The notes: generated by a model not told the origin, from the sequence alone. Numbered from the stretch's first letter, positions 14,977-23,730 are shown. The stretch: DNA of 64,000 nucleotides from CAITJF01 sp032654645 (GCA_032654645.1 JAULAW010000003.1:372001-436000), one strand, 5' to 3'. Numbers and translations are program-made.

Positions 14977-16374
14977 ATGACTGAAGAGAATTATTCATAC
15001 AATGAGCCGTTGCATGGCGGCGGTGTGTACGCGTTGCCCATGCCGCATCCATCCAGCCAGCGTCTGGCCGCCGGTTGGCTGTGGCTGAGTTTTGCGGCCT
15101 TGGTGGGTGCGGGTCTTTTTGCGCTGCTGGTAGTGCTGGCACGCACGCCTTATGTGTCTGATCTTTTCCCCACGGTGGATTTTTTCCGCAGCGCCCTGGT
15201 GGTGCACGTGGATTTATCGGTGTTATTGTGGTTCTTCGCTTTCGCCGGTGTGTTGTGGGGATCTGCTGCCCCACCAAAGTGGATGCCCATGGGCTGGGCG
15301 GCGCTATTGCTTGCGGTGGCAGGCGTGCTGGTGGTGGTTGTTTCACCGTTTGTCAGCACCGGCGGGCCGCTTATGAACAACTACATTCCTGTGCTGGAAA
15401 ACCGGGTATTCCTGACGGGATTGTTCCTGTTTGGATGCGGTGTTTTCCTGCTTGCCTTGCGTGGACTGTTGACCATTCCCCTTACTGGATTTGGTGTAAA
15501 TAGAGAGGGTGGCGTACTTTGTTTCGGACTTTATACCGCCGCAATTGCGACAATAATGGCGCTTATCGCCATCTCATGGGCATACGCGACCATTCCTTTT
15601 TTTGTGCGTGGACTGCCTTATTTCGAGGCGCTGTTCTGGGGGGGTGGGCATGTGATGCAATTTGCCTACACCCTGCTGATGCTGGTGGGCTGGGTGTGGC
15701 TGGCCACTGAATGCGGTGCCAAGTTGTCGTTTACCCCGCGCGTAGCTCTGCTCCTTTTCGCATTCGGGGTTGCACCCGTGCTGTTTACACCAGTGGTTTA
15801 CATTCTGTATCAAACCAATACTGCCGACAACATGGAGATGTTTATCAAAATGATGAAAGTCGGCGGTGGCTTGGCGGCTGTGCCGATTGGATTGGCTGTA
15901 GCGCATGCATTGGGAAACCGCGGTTATCCTGACACTCAGGTGCGCCCCCTGTTCGCGCACTTGCTATGCTCCTTGGTTTTATTTGCAGTAGGCGGTGGCA
16001 TCAGCCTTTTGATCAGGGACAGCAATACCATCATCACCGCGCACTACCACGGCACCGGCGGAGCGGTGAGCCTCGCCTTCATGGGAATGGCTCTTGTGCT
16101 GCTGCCCAAGCTGGGTTTTCGAACGCCTGAATATAAACTTGCCCTCTGGATGCCCTATGTGTACGGCGTCGGGCAACTGCTGCACATCATCGGATTATTG
16201 TGGTCGGGTGGATACGGTGTGCAACGCAAGGTCGCCGGGGCAGATCAGGATTTACACAATTTTGGCCAGGTCGCCGGGATGGGATTGATGGGAATAGGCG
16301 GTTTAATCGCTGTTGTCGGCGGCCTGATGTTTTTGGTGGTGGTGTTCCGCGCGATGAAGGGGCGAGTACGTTAG
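14977..16374 (+). CDS. Divergent heme-copper oxidase-like subunit I lacking the CuB His pair
   Basis: 465 residues, about 12 transmembrane helices. Superfamily landmarks: His77 in VVHVDLSVLLWF (low-spin heme), His225 in GGGHVMQF (the first CuB His), and His356/His358 in TAHYHGTGGAV (heme ligands). About 50 residues after His225, where the His-His CuB pair belongs, the sequence is LFTPVVY (269-275), with no His. The cross-link Tyr is also absent (F229). So it can hold hemes but not a normal CuB. A non-heme iron or NOR-type site, or a pure electron-transfer or quinone role, is possible. It lies between two cytochrome b fusion genes and probably forms a complex with them. Confidence 0.75.
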   Translation: MTEENYSYNEPLHGGGVYALPMPHPSSQRLAAGWLWLSFAALVGAGLFALLVVLARTPYVSDLFPTVDFFRSALVVHVDLSVLLWFFAFAGVLWGSAAPPKWMPMGWAALLLAVAGVLVVVVSPFVSTGGPLMNNYIPVLENRVFLTGLFLFGCGVFLLALRGLLTIPLTGFGVNREGGVLCFGLYTAAIATIMALIAISWAYATIPFFVRGLPYFEALFWGGGHVMQFAYTLLMLVGWVWLATECGAKLSFTPRVALLLFAFGVAPVLFTPVVYILYQTNTADNMEMFIKMMKVGGGLAAVPIGLAVAHALGNRGYPDTQVRPLFAHLLCSLVLFAVGGGISLLIRDSNTIITAHYHGTGGAVSLAFMGMALVLLPKLGFRTPEYKLALWMPYVYGVGQLLHIIGLLWSGGYGVQRKVAGADQDLHNFGQVAGMGLMGIGGLIAVVGGLMFLVVVFRAMKGRVR

Positions 16375-16457
16375 CATCTGTTGCGTTCTACGCTCCCCCG
16401 GCTTCGTGGCATTCGCTACGACTTTCATGGTTTGAATAGCAACGTAGTTTGCATTGA

Positions 16458-18026
16458 ATGCGCAAATACCTACAAAACTTGTTGCTGCGCCTGGAAAATG
16501 TGTTCAATGCGCCTTTTGGTCAGGCGCTGAATCCTTGGTACCATCTCGGCGCGATCACCTTTTACCTGTTCTGGATCGTGCTGGTAAGCGGCATTTACCT
16601 CTATCTTTTTTACAGGACCGGAGTGGATGAAGCCTACCAATCGGTCGAACGTCTTACCCATGGCCAATGGTACGCAGGAGGCGTGATGCGCAGCCTGCAC
16701 CGCTATGCTTCCGACAGCATCGTGGTGACCATGCTGCTGCATATGTCGCGCAATTTTATTACCGGCCGTTCCCACAGTTTTCGCTGGTTTTCCTGGGTAA
16801 GCGGGGTATTGCTGATCTGGCTGGTTTACACTAGTGGCATCAACGGCTACTGGATGGTGTGGGACAGGCTGGCGCAATTCATCGCCGTGGGTACTGCGGA
16901 ATGGTTCGATTGGTTTCCTCTGTTCGGCCAACCGCTGGCGCGTAATTTTCTCGTGCAAGGCGATGTCAATGATCGCTTCTTTGCGCTGCTGTCATTTGCC
17001 CATATCACCATTCCGCTGGTAATGCTGCTGTTCATGTGGATACATACCAAGCGCATGAACCATGCCGAAACTAACCCCCCGTCAAGTCTTGCAGTCGGAA
17101 TATTGCTGTCGCTGCTGGCGCTGTCGCTGATCAAGCCGGCGTTGAGTCACGCGCATGCCGATCTGGAGCTGACACCTGGCGTGATCCATCTTGATTGGTT
17201 TTATCTCTGGATGTACCCGCTGTTTTATGCCTGGTCGCCAGGCGCGTTATGGGCGCTGATTGGCGCGATTACCCTATTGTTGCTTTCAGTCCCCTGGCTT
17301 TCCAAGCCGCGCACACGCCCTGCGGTGGCAGAGGTACATCTGGACAATTGCAACGGCTGTTCGCGCTGTGCTGACGACTGTCCCTACTCTGCCATCGTGA
17401 TGCATCCGCGCCAAGATGGCAGGCCGCACCCATTACAGCCAGTGGTAGATCCGGACTTATGTTCAAGTTGTGGCATTTGCGTTGGCGCCTGTCCTTCCTC
17501 GATGCCGTTCCGGAGCAACGAGCTGGTGAGCGGTATCGAATTGCCGGATCATGAGTTGGCGGCGCTACGCGCAGATATTGATCTGGCATTGGCGGCGTTG
17601 CGTGGCGACGCGCGCGTTATGGTGTTTGGCTGCGACTGCGCCTACGATGTGCGCGCGTTGCAGTCAGAGGGAGTGGCGGCGCTCTCGCTCCCGTGCGTTG
17701 GTATGCTGCCTCCAGCGTTTATTGACTACGTGCTGCGCGATGCACGTGTTGATGGGGTGATGGTTGCCGGTTGCCGTGAAGGGGATTGCCAATACCGGCT
17801 TGGCATCCGTTGGACGGAGTTGCGCATGGCACGTCAGCGCGTCCCGCATTTGCGCCAGCGTGTGCCGCTTCAGCGCATCAAGTATTGCTGGGCTAGCCAG
17901 CAGGATGATGAACAAGCGCGCGCGGCGCTTAGCGCCTTGCGTGCGCAAGTGGCGCAACTACCACGAGAAGTAATTTTAAAAGAGGGTTCGCTGGAGCAAG
18001 AACTCAAGCACGCCGAAAAAAATTAA
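16458..18026 (+). CDS. Cytochrome b - 2[4Fe-4S] ferredoxin - MvhD/FlpD-like fusion
   Basis: 522 residues. Residues 1-285 are a cytochrome b6-like domain very close to that of the fusion at 12536 (SLHRYASDS, and two His pairs 14 apart). Residues 290-355 hold two [4Fe-4S] motifs, CNGCSRCADDCP from Cys298 and CSSCGICVGACP from Cys335. Residues about 385-500 resemble MvhD/FlpD/FrhD: GCDCAYDV, AGCREGDCQYRLGIRW. MvhD subunits pass electrons between hydrogenase or formate dehydrogenase and heterodisulfide reductase in flavin-based bifurcation. Fused to cytochrome b, it may link the quinone pool to a low-potential carrier. Its stop lies 5 bases from the convergent ctaA stop. Confidence 0.85.
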   Translation: MRKYLQNLLLRLENVFNAPFGQALNPWYHLGAITFYLFWIVLVSGIYLYLFYRTGVDEAYQSVERLTHGQWYAGGVMRSLHRYASDSIVVTMLLHMSRNFITGRSHSFRWFSWVSGVLLIWLVYTSGINGYWMVWDRLAQFIAVGTAEWFDWFPLFGQPLARNFLVQGDVNDRFFALLSFAHITIPLVMLLFMWIHTKRMNHAETNPPSSLAVGILLSLLALSLIKPALSHAHADLELTPGVIHLDWFYLWMYPLFYAWSPGALWALIGAITLLLLSVPWLSKPRTRPAVAEVHLDNCNGCSRCADDCPYSAIVMHPRQDGRPHPLQPVVDPDLCSSCGICVGACPSSMPFRSNELVSGIELPDHELAALRADIDLALAALRGDARVMVFGCDCAYDVRALQSEGVAALSLPCVGMLPPAFIDYVLRDARVDGVMVAGCREGDCQYRLGIRWTELRMARQRVPHLRQRVPLQRIKYCWASQQDDEQARAALSALRAQVAQLPREVILKEGSLEQELKHAEKN

Positions 18027-18031
18027 CTTGA

Positions 18032-18952
18032 TTACCGCCTGCGCAGCCGATAGTTAAGCGTCACCAGAATGAGCAGCAGGAACGCCGCTGTTGCGTTGTG
18101 AAGCAGCACGAGAAAGAGTGACGGGCCGTATGCTACAGCGCTGATTCCCAGAGCGGCTTGCAGCGTGAGGGCGGCGAACAGCAGCGTGCCGCTATGCCGC
18201 AGATTTTCCCGGATCAGGCAGACCCCCAGCCAGGCAAGATAACAAAATACCAGCAGCGCAAAAAAACGGTGCGCCATGTGCAAGGTCTGTTGCGCATCGC
18301 CCGGAATAAAATTGCCGCCCTGCGCCACAATCAACATCTGAAGCGGGTTGAAGTTCGCAAGAGACGCGTGCAGCAGCCATCTGTCGCAGCCGGATGAACC
18401 GATGCAGCTTAAAGCGGCGAAACTTGCACTGACCATGCCCCCCAGCGCTATTTGTGCTACAAGCAGTCCCAACCCCAGCGACACCCACCCGCGCAAACGT
18501 GAAGATGCAGCGCGTTGAGGCGTGTATCCAAGATGTAATCGCCACAGCATCGCCAGCATTCCCAGACCGCCCAGCAAATTGCCGAGCGCAACCGCTGGTA
18601 CGTGTGCGTCATGTGTCCATTTGCCGAGTACTGCAAGGAAACCCGTTAGCACCAATAATGCCAGCGCAGGCGGAAAATCACCAGGGACCGCGCGGCGGCG
18701 GCGCCAGGCCAGCGTGGCGATAACGAGGGTGGCGAACCCCATACTGCTTGCCGCAATGCGGTGAGTGGTGTTTATCCAGTCAGGGCGTGGAGGAGTGAAG
18801 CCAGCCAAGGTGCGCCCATAACATGCGGGCCAGTCGGAACAACCCAAGCCGGCGCCGGACAGGCGCATGTAGGCGCTTAGCAATACGATCACCACCATCA
18901 GCGCGAAGGTTAGCAGCACCAGGCCGTTGAATATGCGATTGCCGTCAGCCAT
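18032..18952 (-). CDS. ctaA: Heme A synthase COX15/CtaA
   Basis: 306 residues with eight predicted helices. Landmarks: RLSGAGLGCSDWPACYGR near the N-terminus, with the CSDWP-C pair of the family, NTTHRIAAS, and later MAHRFFALLV and LLHNATAAF, the His residues that bind heme. The enzyme oxidises a methyl group of heme O to a formyl group to give heme A. It faces the oxidase cluster on the other strand with nearly touching ends (18026/18032). Confidence 0.92.
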   Translation of the reverse strand: MADGNRIFNGLVLLTFALMVVIVLLSAYMRLSGAGLGCSDWPACYGRTLAGFTPPRPDWINTTHRIAASSMGFATLVIATLAWRRRRAVPGDFPPALALLVLTGFLAVLGKWTHDAHVPAVALGNLLGGLGMLAMLWRLHLGYTPQRAASSRLRGWVSLGLGLLVAQIALGGMVSASFAALSCIGSSGCDRWLLHASLANFNPLQMLIVAQGGNFIPGDAQQTLHMAHRFFALLVFCYLAWLGVCLIRENLRHSGTLLFAALTLQAALGISAVAYGPSLFLVLLHNATAAFLLLILVTLNYRLRRR

Positions 18953-19091
18953 GTGATCTCATGTGCACAAATGGGCGAGTCTCACCTGCATCTGACAACC
19001 CGGTAAATTTAGAAGGGGCGCAGGATGATAATGAAAGTAACTCATTGGTAATTTTTTGTGCATCCGTGTTAGTCCGTGGCGTAAACGTATT

Positions 19092-19271
19092 TCAAGGATC
19101 AATAAAGCTAATTATTTGAGAGGTGGTCATCGCCAAAATCATAATGATGACCAGGAAAATCAGGCTGCGGTACTGGAAGCGGGCACCGTAGGCGTTTTCA
19201 AGACGGTCAAGCAGCCAATCCGATAAAAAATAGAGGCCAATTGCGATCAGGGTGTAATAAAGGTAAGCCAT
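19092..19271 (-). CDS. Small membrane protein, 59 residues
   Basis: The frame MAYLYYTLIAIGLYFLSDWL shows one hydrophobic segment, a polar turn (LDRLENAYGARFQYRS), and a second hydrophobic segment (LIFLVIIMILAMTTSQIIS), so it is a two-helix hairpin protein. It lies between ctaA and the cytochrome c551 gene on the same strand. The hydrophobic-turn-hydrophobic design and stop-free frame support it; the function is unknown. Confidence 0.6.
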   Translation of the reverse strand: MAYLYYTLIAIGLYFLSDWLLDRLENAYGARFQYRSLIFLVIIMILAMTTSQIISFIDP

Positions 19272-19416
19272 GATTATAAATTTCCGTCAGCATGTTTTCA
19301 TCTACGGCGCCAATGAGGTTGCGCGATTATGAAATTCGGATATGTCTTGTTTCGATGCCAGGCGCAAGATGCTTGGAACAATAAACTTGCCCACATTATG
19401 CCAAGCTTAAATGACA

Positions 19417-19449
19417 ATGGCGCACCGGGAAATACCAGTGGTGCGCCAT
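19417..19449 (-). terminator. Probable terminator of the cytochrome c551 gene
   Basis: ATGGCGCACC and GGTGCGCCAT form a perfect 10-bp stem with a 13-base loop, 58 bases after the cytochrome stop in the direction of transcription. The tail on the minus strand (TTGTCATTT) is only weakly T-rich. Confidence 0.5.
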
Positions 19450-19506
19450 GTGTCCTGTTGAGCTATGCAGTTGCGAGAAACAGCCGCTGCATTGGTTCGC
19501 TAATTA

Positions 19507-19818
19507 TTACAGCGAAAGGATCCAGCCCAATGTTTCCTTGAATTCTGCGTCGGTCATCTTGCCTTTTTGTGTCGGCATTGGCATGGTGCCCCATGTACCG
19601 GAACCGCCGTCATTCAATTTTTTTAACAACTTGCCTTCAGCAGCGGCGTCCCCTTTATATTTTGCTGCCACTTCCTTATATGCTGGTCCGACGAGCTTCA
19701 TTTCTACAGCGTGGCAGTTCATGCAGCCAGCTTTTTTGGCATTTGCCAAACCATCTGCAAACGCCGGTGCGCTGAGGAAACAAGCGGTAATTCCTGCAAC
19801 AACTAAAACTCTTTTCAT
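19507..19818 (-). CDS. Cytochrome c551/c552 (class I, periplasmic)
   Basis: 103 residues: a signal peptide (cleavage after PAFA, about residue 21), heme-binding CMNCH near residue 32, and the Met ligand in GTMPMPT near the C-terminus. Size and motif order match the c551/c552 family that donates electrons to cytochrome cd1 nitrite reductase or to oxidases. A perfect FNR box lies about 100 bases upstream of the start. It is a natural electron donor for the CuA subunit at 8295, but this is inference. Confidence 0.93.
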   Translation of the reverse strand: MKRVLVVAGITACFLSAPAFADGLANAKKAGCMNCHAVEMKLVGPAYKEVAAKYKGDAAAEGKLLKKLNDGGSGTWGTMPMPTQKGKMTDAEFKETLGWILSL

Positions 19819-19913
19819 TATTTATTCTCCACGAGGTTAAAAAATCTGACGACAGTTAGTGAGTTAGCCGATTTCAGCTACAAGCATTTTGTGGCAAAAC
19901 AGATGCATGTTAA

Positions 19914-19927
19914 TTGATGTAAATCAA
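19914..19927. promoter_or_regulatory. FNR-type box before cytochrome c551
   Basis: TTGATGTAAATCAA, a perfect TTGAT-N4-ATCAA, lies 96-109 bases upstream of the cytochrome start codon. The region 19819-20109 holds no gene. Confidence 0.8.
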
Positions 19928-20109
19928 ATTTAGACAGGTCAACCCAACCAGAAACAACTGCTCTCCATGATGTGAGCCGGGTACGGGAAATGGCAGGTCA
20001 ACAACCGCGACAGCCGGATAAGAATTGCAGGCACCTTACCCATTTCCCTTAACGAGCTGTTCGGTTTTTCGTTGACACTGTTCTGGCGAAATTGAAATTT
20101 GCCCGCTTG

Positions 20110-20844
20110 CTAGGGGCACTTCGACGGCGGGCCGACGAAGGCTTGTAGCCCAGGCAGGCTATGAATCTCCACCGCTTTGTTGCGTATGCTAATCAACCCG
20201 ACTTCCTGGAAGTTTGATAGTGTGCGGCTGACTGTCTCCAGCTTCATGCCGAGATAGCTGCCGATTTCCTGGCGTGTCATGCGTAAATGGAATGAGTTGG
20301 GCGAGTAACCGCGTGTGGCAAAGCGCTGCGACAGATTGAGCAGAAAGGCAGCCAGACGTTCCTCCGCGCGCATCGAGCCGAGCAGCAACATGATGCCATG
20401 GTCACGCACGATTTCGCGGCTCAGGATGCGGTGCAGGTGGCGTTGAAGCGAAGGTAATTTGCGGCTGAGTTCTTCCAGGCGACCAAAGGGGATTTCGCAT
20501 ACCTCACTGTCTTCCAGGGCGATTGCGTCACAGGTATGTGCATCGCTGCTGATGGCATCCATCCCGATGATTTCTCCAGCCATTTGGAAGCCGGTGACCT
20601 GTTCGCGCCCATCTTCATGCAGCACTTGGGTCTTGAAAAAACCGGTACGGATGGCATATAGCGATTGGAATTTGGCGCCGCTACGGTACAGGTAATCGCC
20701 GCGCTGGTATGCGTGTTTCAGGCTGATTAAGTCGTCTAGCTGTTCCAGATCAGTATCAGTGAGTTTCATGGGCAGGCACAACTCACGCAGATTACAACCA
20801 GAACAGGCAACTCTTAGCGGGGTCAGGGCGACGGTTTTTTGCAC
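20110..20844 (-). CDS. fnr: FNR, oxygen-sensing transcriptional regulator
   Basis: 244 residues. The four cysteines that bind the oxygen-labile [4Fe-4S] cluster are present with exact E. coli FNR spacing: Cys14, Cys17, Cys23 (CSGCNLRELC) and Cys116 (EVCEIPF). A cyclic-nucleotide-like sensor fold (about 25-140) is followed by the dimer helix and a winged helix with MTRQEIGSYLGMKLETVSRTL, whose E-x-x-S-R reads TTGAT half-sites. Low oxygen turns it into an active dimer. FNR boxes lie before the oxidase cluster, before the adjacent cytochrome, and at 20900 in its own divergent promoter with hemN. Confidence 0.95.
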   Translation of the reverse strand: MQKTVALTPLRVACSGCNLRELCLPMKLTDTDLEQLDDLISLKHAYQRGDYLYRSGAKFQSLYAIRTGFFKTQVLHEDGREQVTGFQMAGEIIGMDAISSDAHTCDAIALEDSEVCEIPFGRLEELSRKLPSLQRHLHRILSREIVRDHGIMLLLGSMRAEERLAAFLLNLSQRFATRGYSPNSFHLRMTRQEIGSYLGMKLETVSRTLSNFQEVGLISIRNKAVEIHSLPGLQAFVGPPSKCP

Positions 20845-20899
20845 GTTTTCCTTGGGTTAGAGCAGCATGACTTTTACGGCTGACATTATGACAGAGATT

Positions 20900-20913
20900 T
20901 TGACCTATATCAA
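20900..20913. promoter_or_regulatory. FNR-type box between fnr and hemN
   Basis: TTGACCTATATCAA differs from the consensus TTGAT-N4-ATCAA at one base. It is 56 bases from the fnr start and 58 from the hemN start, so it can serve either gene. Activation of hemN and autoregulation of fnr are both usual for this family. Confidence 0.65.
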
Positions 20914-20970
20914 ACGCACGCTAGGGCTTGCAATCATAATCCGATAATCTGTTGAACCAGTGGAACTACT

Positions 20971-22374
20971 ATGTCCCCAAATGAAAAAGTGTCATCCGAA
21001 TTAGAAGTTGATCTGGAGTTGATCCGCAGGCTGGATAAGAACGGCCCGCGTTATACTTCCTATCCTACCGCCGACCGTTTTGTCGAGGCGTTCAACGCCG
21101 AGAGCTACCGCAGTTGGGTGGCCAAGCGCGAGATTGGCGGCATCAGCCGTCCGCTGTCGCTGTATGTGCATATTCCGTTCTGTAACACCCTGTGTTTTTA
21201 CTGCGCCTGCAACAAGGTGATTACCAAAGATCGCAGCATGGCTGATTCGTACGTACGCTACATGATCAAGGAACTGGCCATGCAGGCTGCACTGTTGGGC
21301 GAAGGGCAGCGCGTTGAGCAATTGCATTGGGGTGGCGGCACACCAACTTTTTTGAGCGACGATCTGATGCGCGAGTTGATGGGCGCTATCCGCAAGCATT
21401 TCAAGTTGGTGGAAAATGGCGAGTATTCCATTGAAATAGACCCGCGCAAGGTCAGCGACCAGACCATCATCCTGCTGGGCGAGTTGGGCTTCAATCGTAT
21501 CAGCATCGGCGTGCAGGACTTTGATCCGTTGGTGCAGCGCGCGGTAAATCGCATTCAGAGTGAGGCAGAAACGCTACAGATAATCCGTGCGGCGCGTGCC
21601 AACGGTTTCAAGTCAGTTAGCCTCGATCTCATTTATGGCTTGCCCAAGCAGACACTGACGGGCTTTAAGGCCACTCTGGACAAGGTGATTGCCGCCGATC
21701 CGGATCGCCTTTCCATCTACAACTATGCGCACATGCCCACCATTTTCAAACCGCAGCGCCGCATTCACGAGGAAGACTTGCCCGCGCCACAGGTCAAGCT
21801 GGACATCCTCAGCCTTGCGGTCAAGACGCTGACAGACGCCGGCTATGTATACATCGGCATGGATCACTTTGCCAAACCGGATGACGAGTTGGCGATAGCG
21901 CAACGCCAGGGCAGGCTGCACCGCAATTTCCAAGGCTATTCCACGCATTCCGATTGTGACCTAGTGGCGATAGGGGTGAGTTCCATAGGCAAGATCGGGC
22001 CCACCTACAGCCAGAATTTTCGCGAGCTTGAAGATTACTACGACGCGCTAGACCGTGACGAATTGCCCATCATGCGCGGCATGGAATTGAATTCTGATGA
22101 CCTGGTGCGCCGCGCCATTATCCAGTCCTTGATGTGCCATTTTGAGCTTTCCAAGGAATCCTTCAACATCGCCTATCTCATCGCATTCGATTGCTATTTC
22201 GCCACCGAACTCAGTGAATTGAAGGAATACGAACGCGAAGGGCTGCTCAAGATCACACCTGAATGGATCAGCGTCACGCCCAAGGGGCGCATGTTAATCC
22301 GCAATATCTGCATGGTGTTCGACAAATATCTACGCACGAGACAGGAACATGCCAGCTATTCCAAGGTAATATAG
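20971..22374 (+). CDS. hemN: Oxygen-independent coproporphyrinogen III oxidase
   Basis: 467 residues, the usual HemN length. YVHIPFCNTLCFYCACNKV holds the CxxxCxxC radical-SAM motif plus the extra Cys typical of HemN; HWGGGTPTFL follows. The enzyme decarboxylates coproporphyrinogen III to protoporphyrinogen IX without oxygen, in the cytoplasm. Divergent from fnr with an FNR box between them, so expression should rise at low oxygen and supply heme for the cytochromes encoded nearby. Confidence 0.97.
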   Translation: MSPNEKVSSELEVDLELIRRLDKNGPRYTSYPTADRFVEAFNAESYRSWVAKREIGGISRPLSLYVHIPFCNTLCFYCACNKVITKDRSMADSYVRYMIKELAMQAALLGEGQRVEQLHWGGGTPTFLSDDLMRELMGAIRKHFKLVENGEYSIEIDPRKVSDQTIILLGELGFNRISIGVQDFDPLVQRAVNRIQSEAETLQIIRAARANGFKSVSLDLIYGLPKQTLTGFKATLDKVIAADPDRLSIYNYAHMPTIFKPQRRIHEEDLPAPQVKLDILSLAVKTLTDAGYVYIGMDHFAKPDDELAIAQRQGRLHRNFQGYSTHSDCDLVAIGVSSIGKIGPTYSQNFRELEDYYDALDRDELPIMRGMELNSDDLVRRAIIQSLMCHFELSKESFNIAYLIAFDCYFATELSELKEYEREGLLKITPEWISVTPKGRMLIRNICMVFDKYLRTRQEHASYSKVI

Positions 22375-22401
22375 CGATCTGGTTTGGCATTAAGGATGGC
22401 A

Positions 22402-23646
22402 ATGAAATGCGTGGATGATTTCCGCTTGCGCTTCGGCAAGCAGGAACTGGTTCCGATCGTGATCGGCGGTATGGGGGTGGATATTTCGACCGCCGACCTT
22501 GCGTTGGAGGCTGCCCGCCTGGGTGGTGTCGGACACATCTCCGACGCGATGTTGCCCACCGTTACCGATCGGCGCTACGATACCGCGTTCGTCAAAGACA
22601 AACTCCAGCAATACAAATATAACCTCGACAATCCAGACAAGTCCGCAGTGAAATTCGATCTCGGCCAGGTGGCAGAGGCCACGCGCTTACACGTGAGCCA
22701 TGCCATGCAATCCAAGCGCGGAACTGGCATGATTTTCATCAATTGCATGGAAAAGCTCACGATGAATGCGCCGCGTGAAACTCTTGCCGCGCGCCTGCGC
22801 AGCGCGTTGGATGCCGGCATAGACGGCATCACGCTGGCTGCCGGACTGCATCTGGGTTCGTTTGCGCTGATAGAAGATCATCCGCGTTTTCGCGATGCCA
22901 AACTTGGCATCATCGTTTCCTCGCTCCGCGCGTTGCAGCTGTTCCTGCGCAAGAATGCCAGAACCAACCGCCTTCCTGATTTTGTGGTGGTGGAAGGCCC
23001 TCTTGCGGGAGGGCATTTGGGTTTCGGTCTGGACTGGGCAAAATACGACCTGCGCACCATCGTAAACGAGATTCACCAGTATCTGCGAACTGAGCATCTG
23101 GATATTCCGGTCATCCCTGCCGGAGGGATTTTCACCGGCAGCGATGCTACATCTTTCCTTGAGGAAGGGGCGGCGGCTGTGCAAGTGGCGACGCGCTTTA
23201 CCGTGGCGCGCGAATGCGGCCTGCCGCAAGACGTGATGCAGGAATACTTCAAGGCCAGCGAAGACGACATCGTGGTCAACACTATCTCACCCACCGGTTA
23301 CCCGATGCGGATGTTGAAGAACACGCCGGCCATCGGCTCGGGCATCCGCCCCGGTTGCGAATCCTACGGCTATCTGCTCGACGCCAACGGCAACTGCGCC
23401 TACATTGACTCCTATAACCGCGAAGTCTCGGTTAATTCGGGCGCAAAAAATATTTCCGTGATGGATAAAACCTGTTTGTGTACCCACATGCGCAACTTCA
23501 AATGCTGGACCTGTGGCCAATACACCTACCGGCTCAAGGACACCACACGCCGCATGGCAGACGGCAGCTACCAGGTTCTCAGCGCGGAGCACGTGTTTCA
23601 CGACTACCAGTTCAGCGCTGACAATAAAATTTCTCTGCCGGATTAG
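22402..23646 (+). CDS. Nitronate monooxygenase-like FMN oxidoreductase with a C-terminal Cys cluster
   Basis: About 414 residues. A TIM barrel of the 2-nitropropane dioxygenase type: PIVIGGMGVDIS at the N-terminus, VEGPLAGGHLGF near the middle, VIPAGGIFTGSD and AAAVQVATRF as FMN phosphate-binding parts. The last 60 residues add CLCTHMRNFKCWTCGQ, a Cys pattern fit for a metal or iron-sulfur site, not part of ordinary nitronate monooxygenases. ATG 22402 is chosen because AAGGA lies five bases before it; ATG 22396 and TTG 22384 are in frame. It starts 28 bases after hemN and is probably co-transcribed. The substrate is unknown. Confidence 0.8.
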   Translation: MKCVDDFRLRFGKQELVPIVIGGMGVDISTADLALEAARLGGVGHISDAMLPTVTDRRYDTAFVKDKLQQYKYNLDNPDKSAVKFDLGQVAEATRLHVSHAMQSKRGTGMIFINCMEKLTMNAPRETLAARLRSALDAGIDGITLAAGLHLGSFALIEDHPRFRDAKLGIIVSSLRALQLFLRKNARTNRLPDFVVVEGPLAGGHLGFGLDWAKYDLRTIVNEIHQYLRTEHLDIPVIPAGGIFTGSDATSFLEEGAAAVQVATRFTVARECGLPQDVMQEYFKASEDDIVVNTISPTGYPMRMLKNTPAIGSGIRPGCESYGYLLDANGNCAYIDSYNREVSVNSGAKNISVMDKTCLCTHMRNFKCWTCGQYTYRLKDTTRRMADGSYQVLSAEHVFHDYQFSADNKISLPD

Positions 23647-23724
23647 CCCCACACCTTGATCTGCGCGTAAAGTAAATCCGTAGAGAGCAAGCCGCCCGAT
23701 CCATCCGTTACCCTTCAGCAGGTT

Positions 23725-23730
23725 TATAAT
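23725..23730 (+). promoter_or_regulatory. Possible -10 box of the asmA gene
   Basis: TATAAT lies 28 bases before the asmA start codon; no good -35 is visible. Confidence 0.3.
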
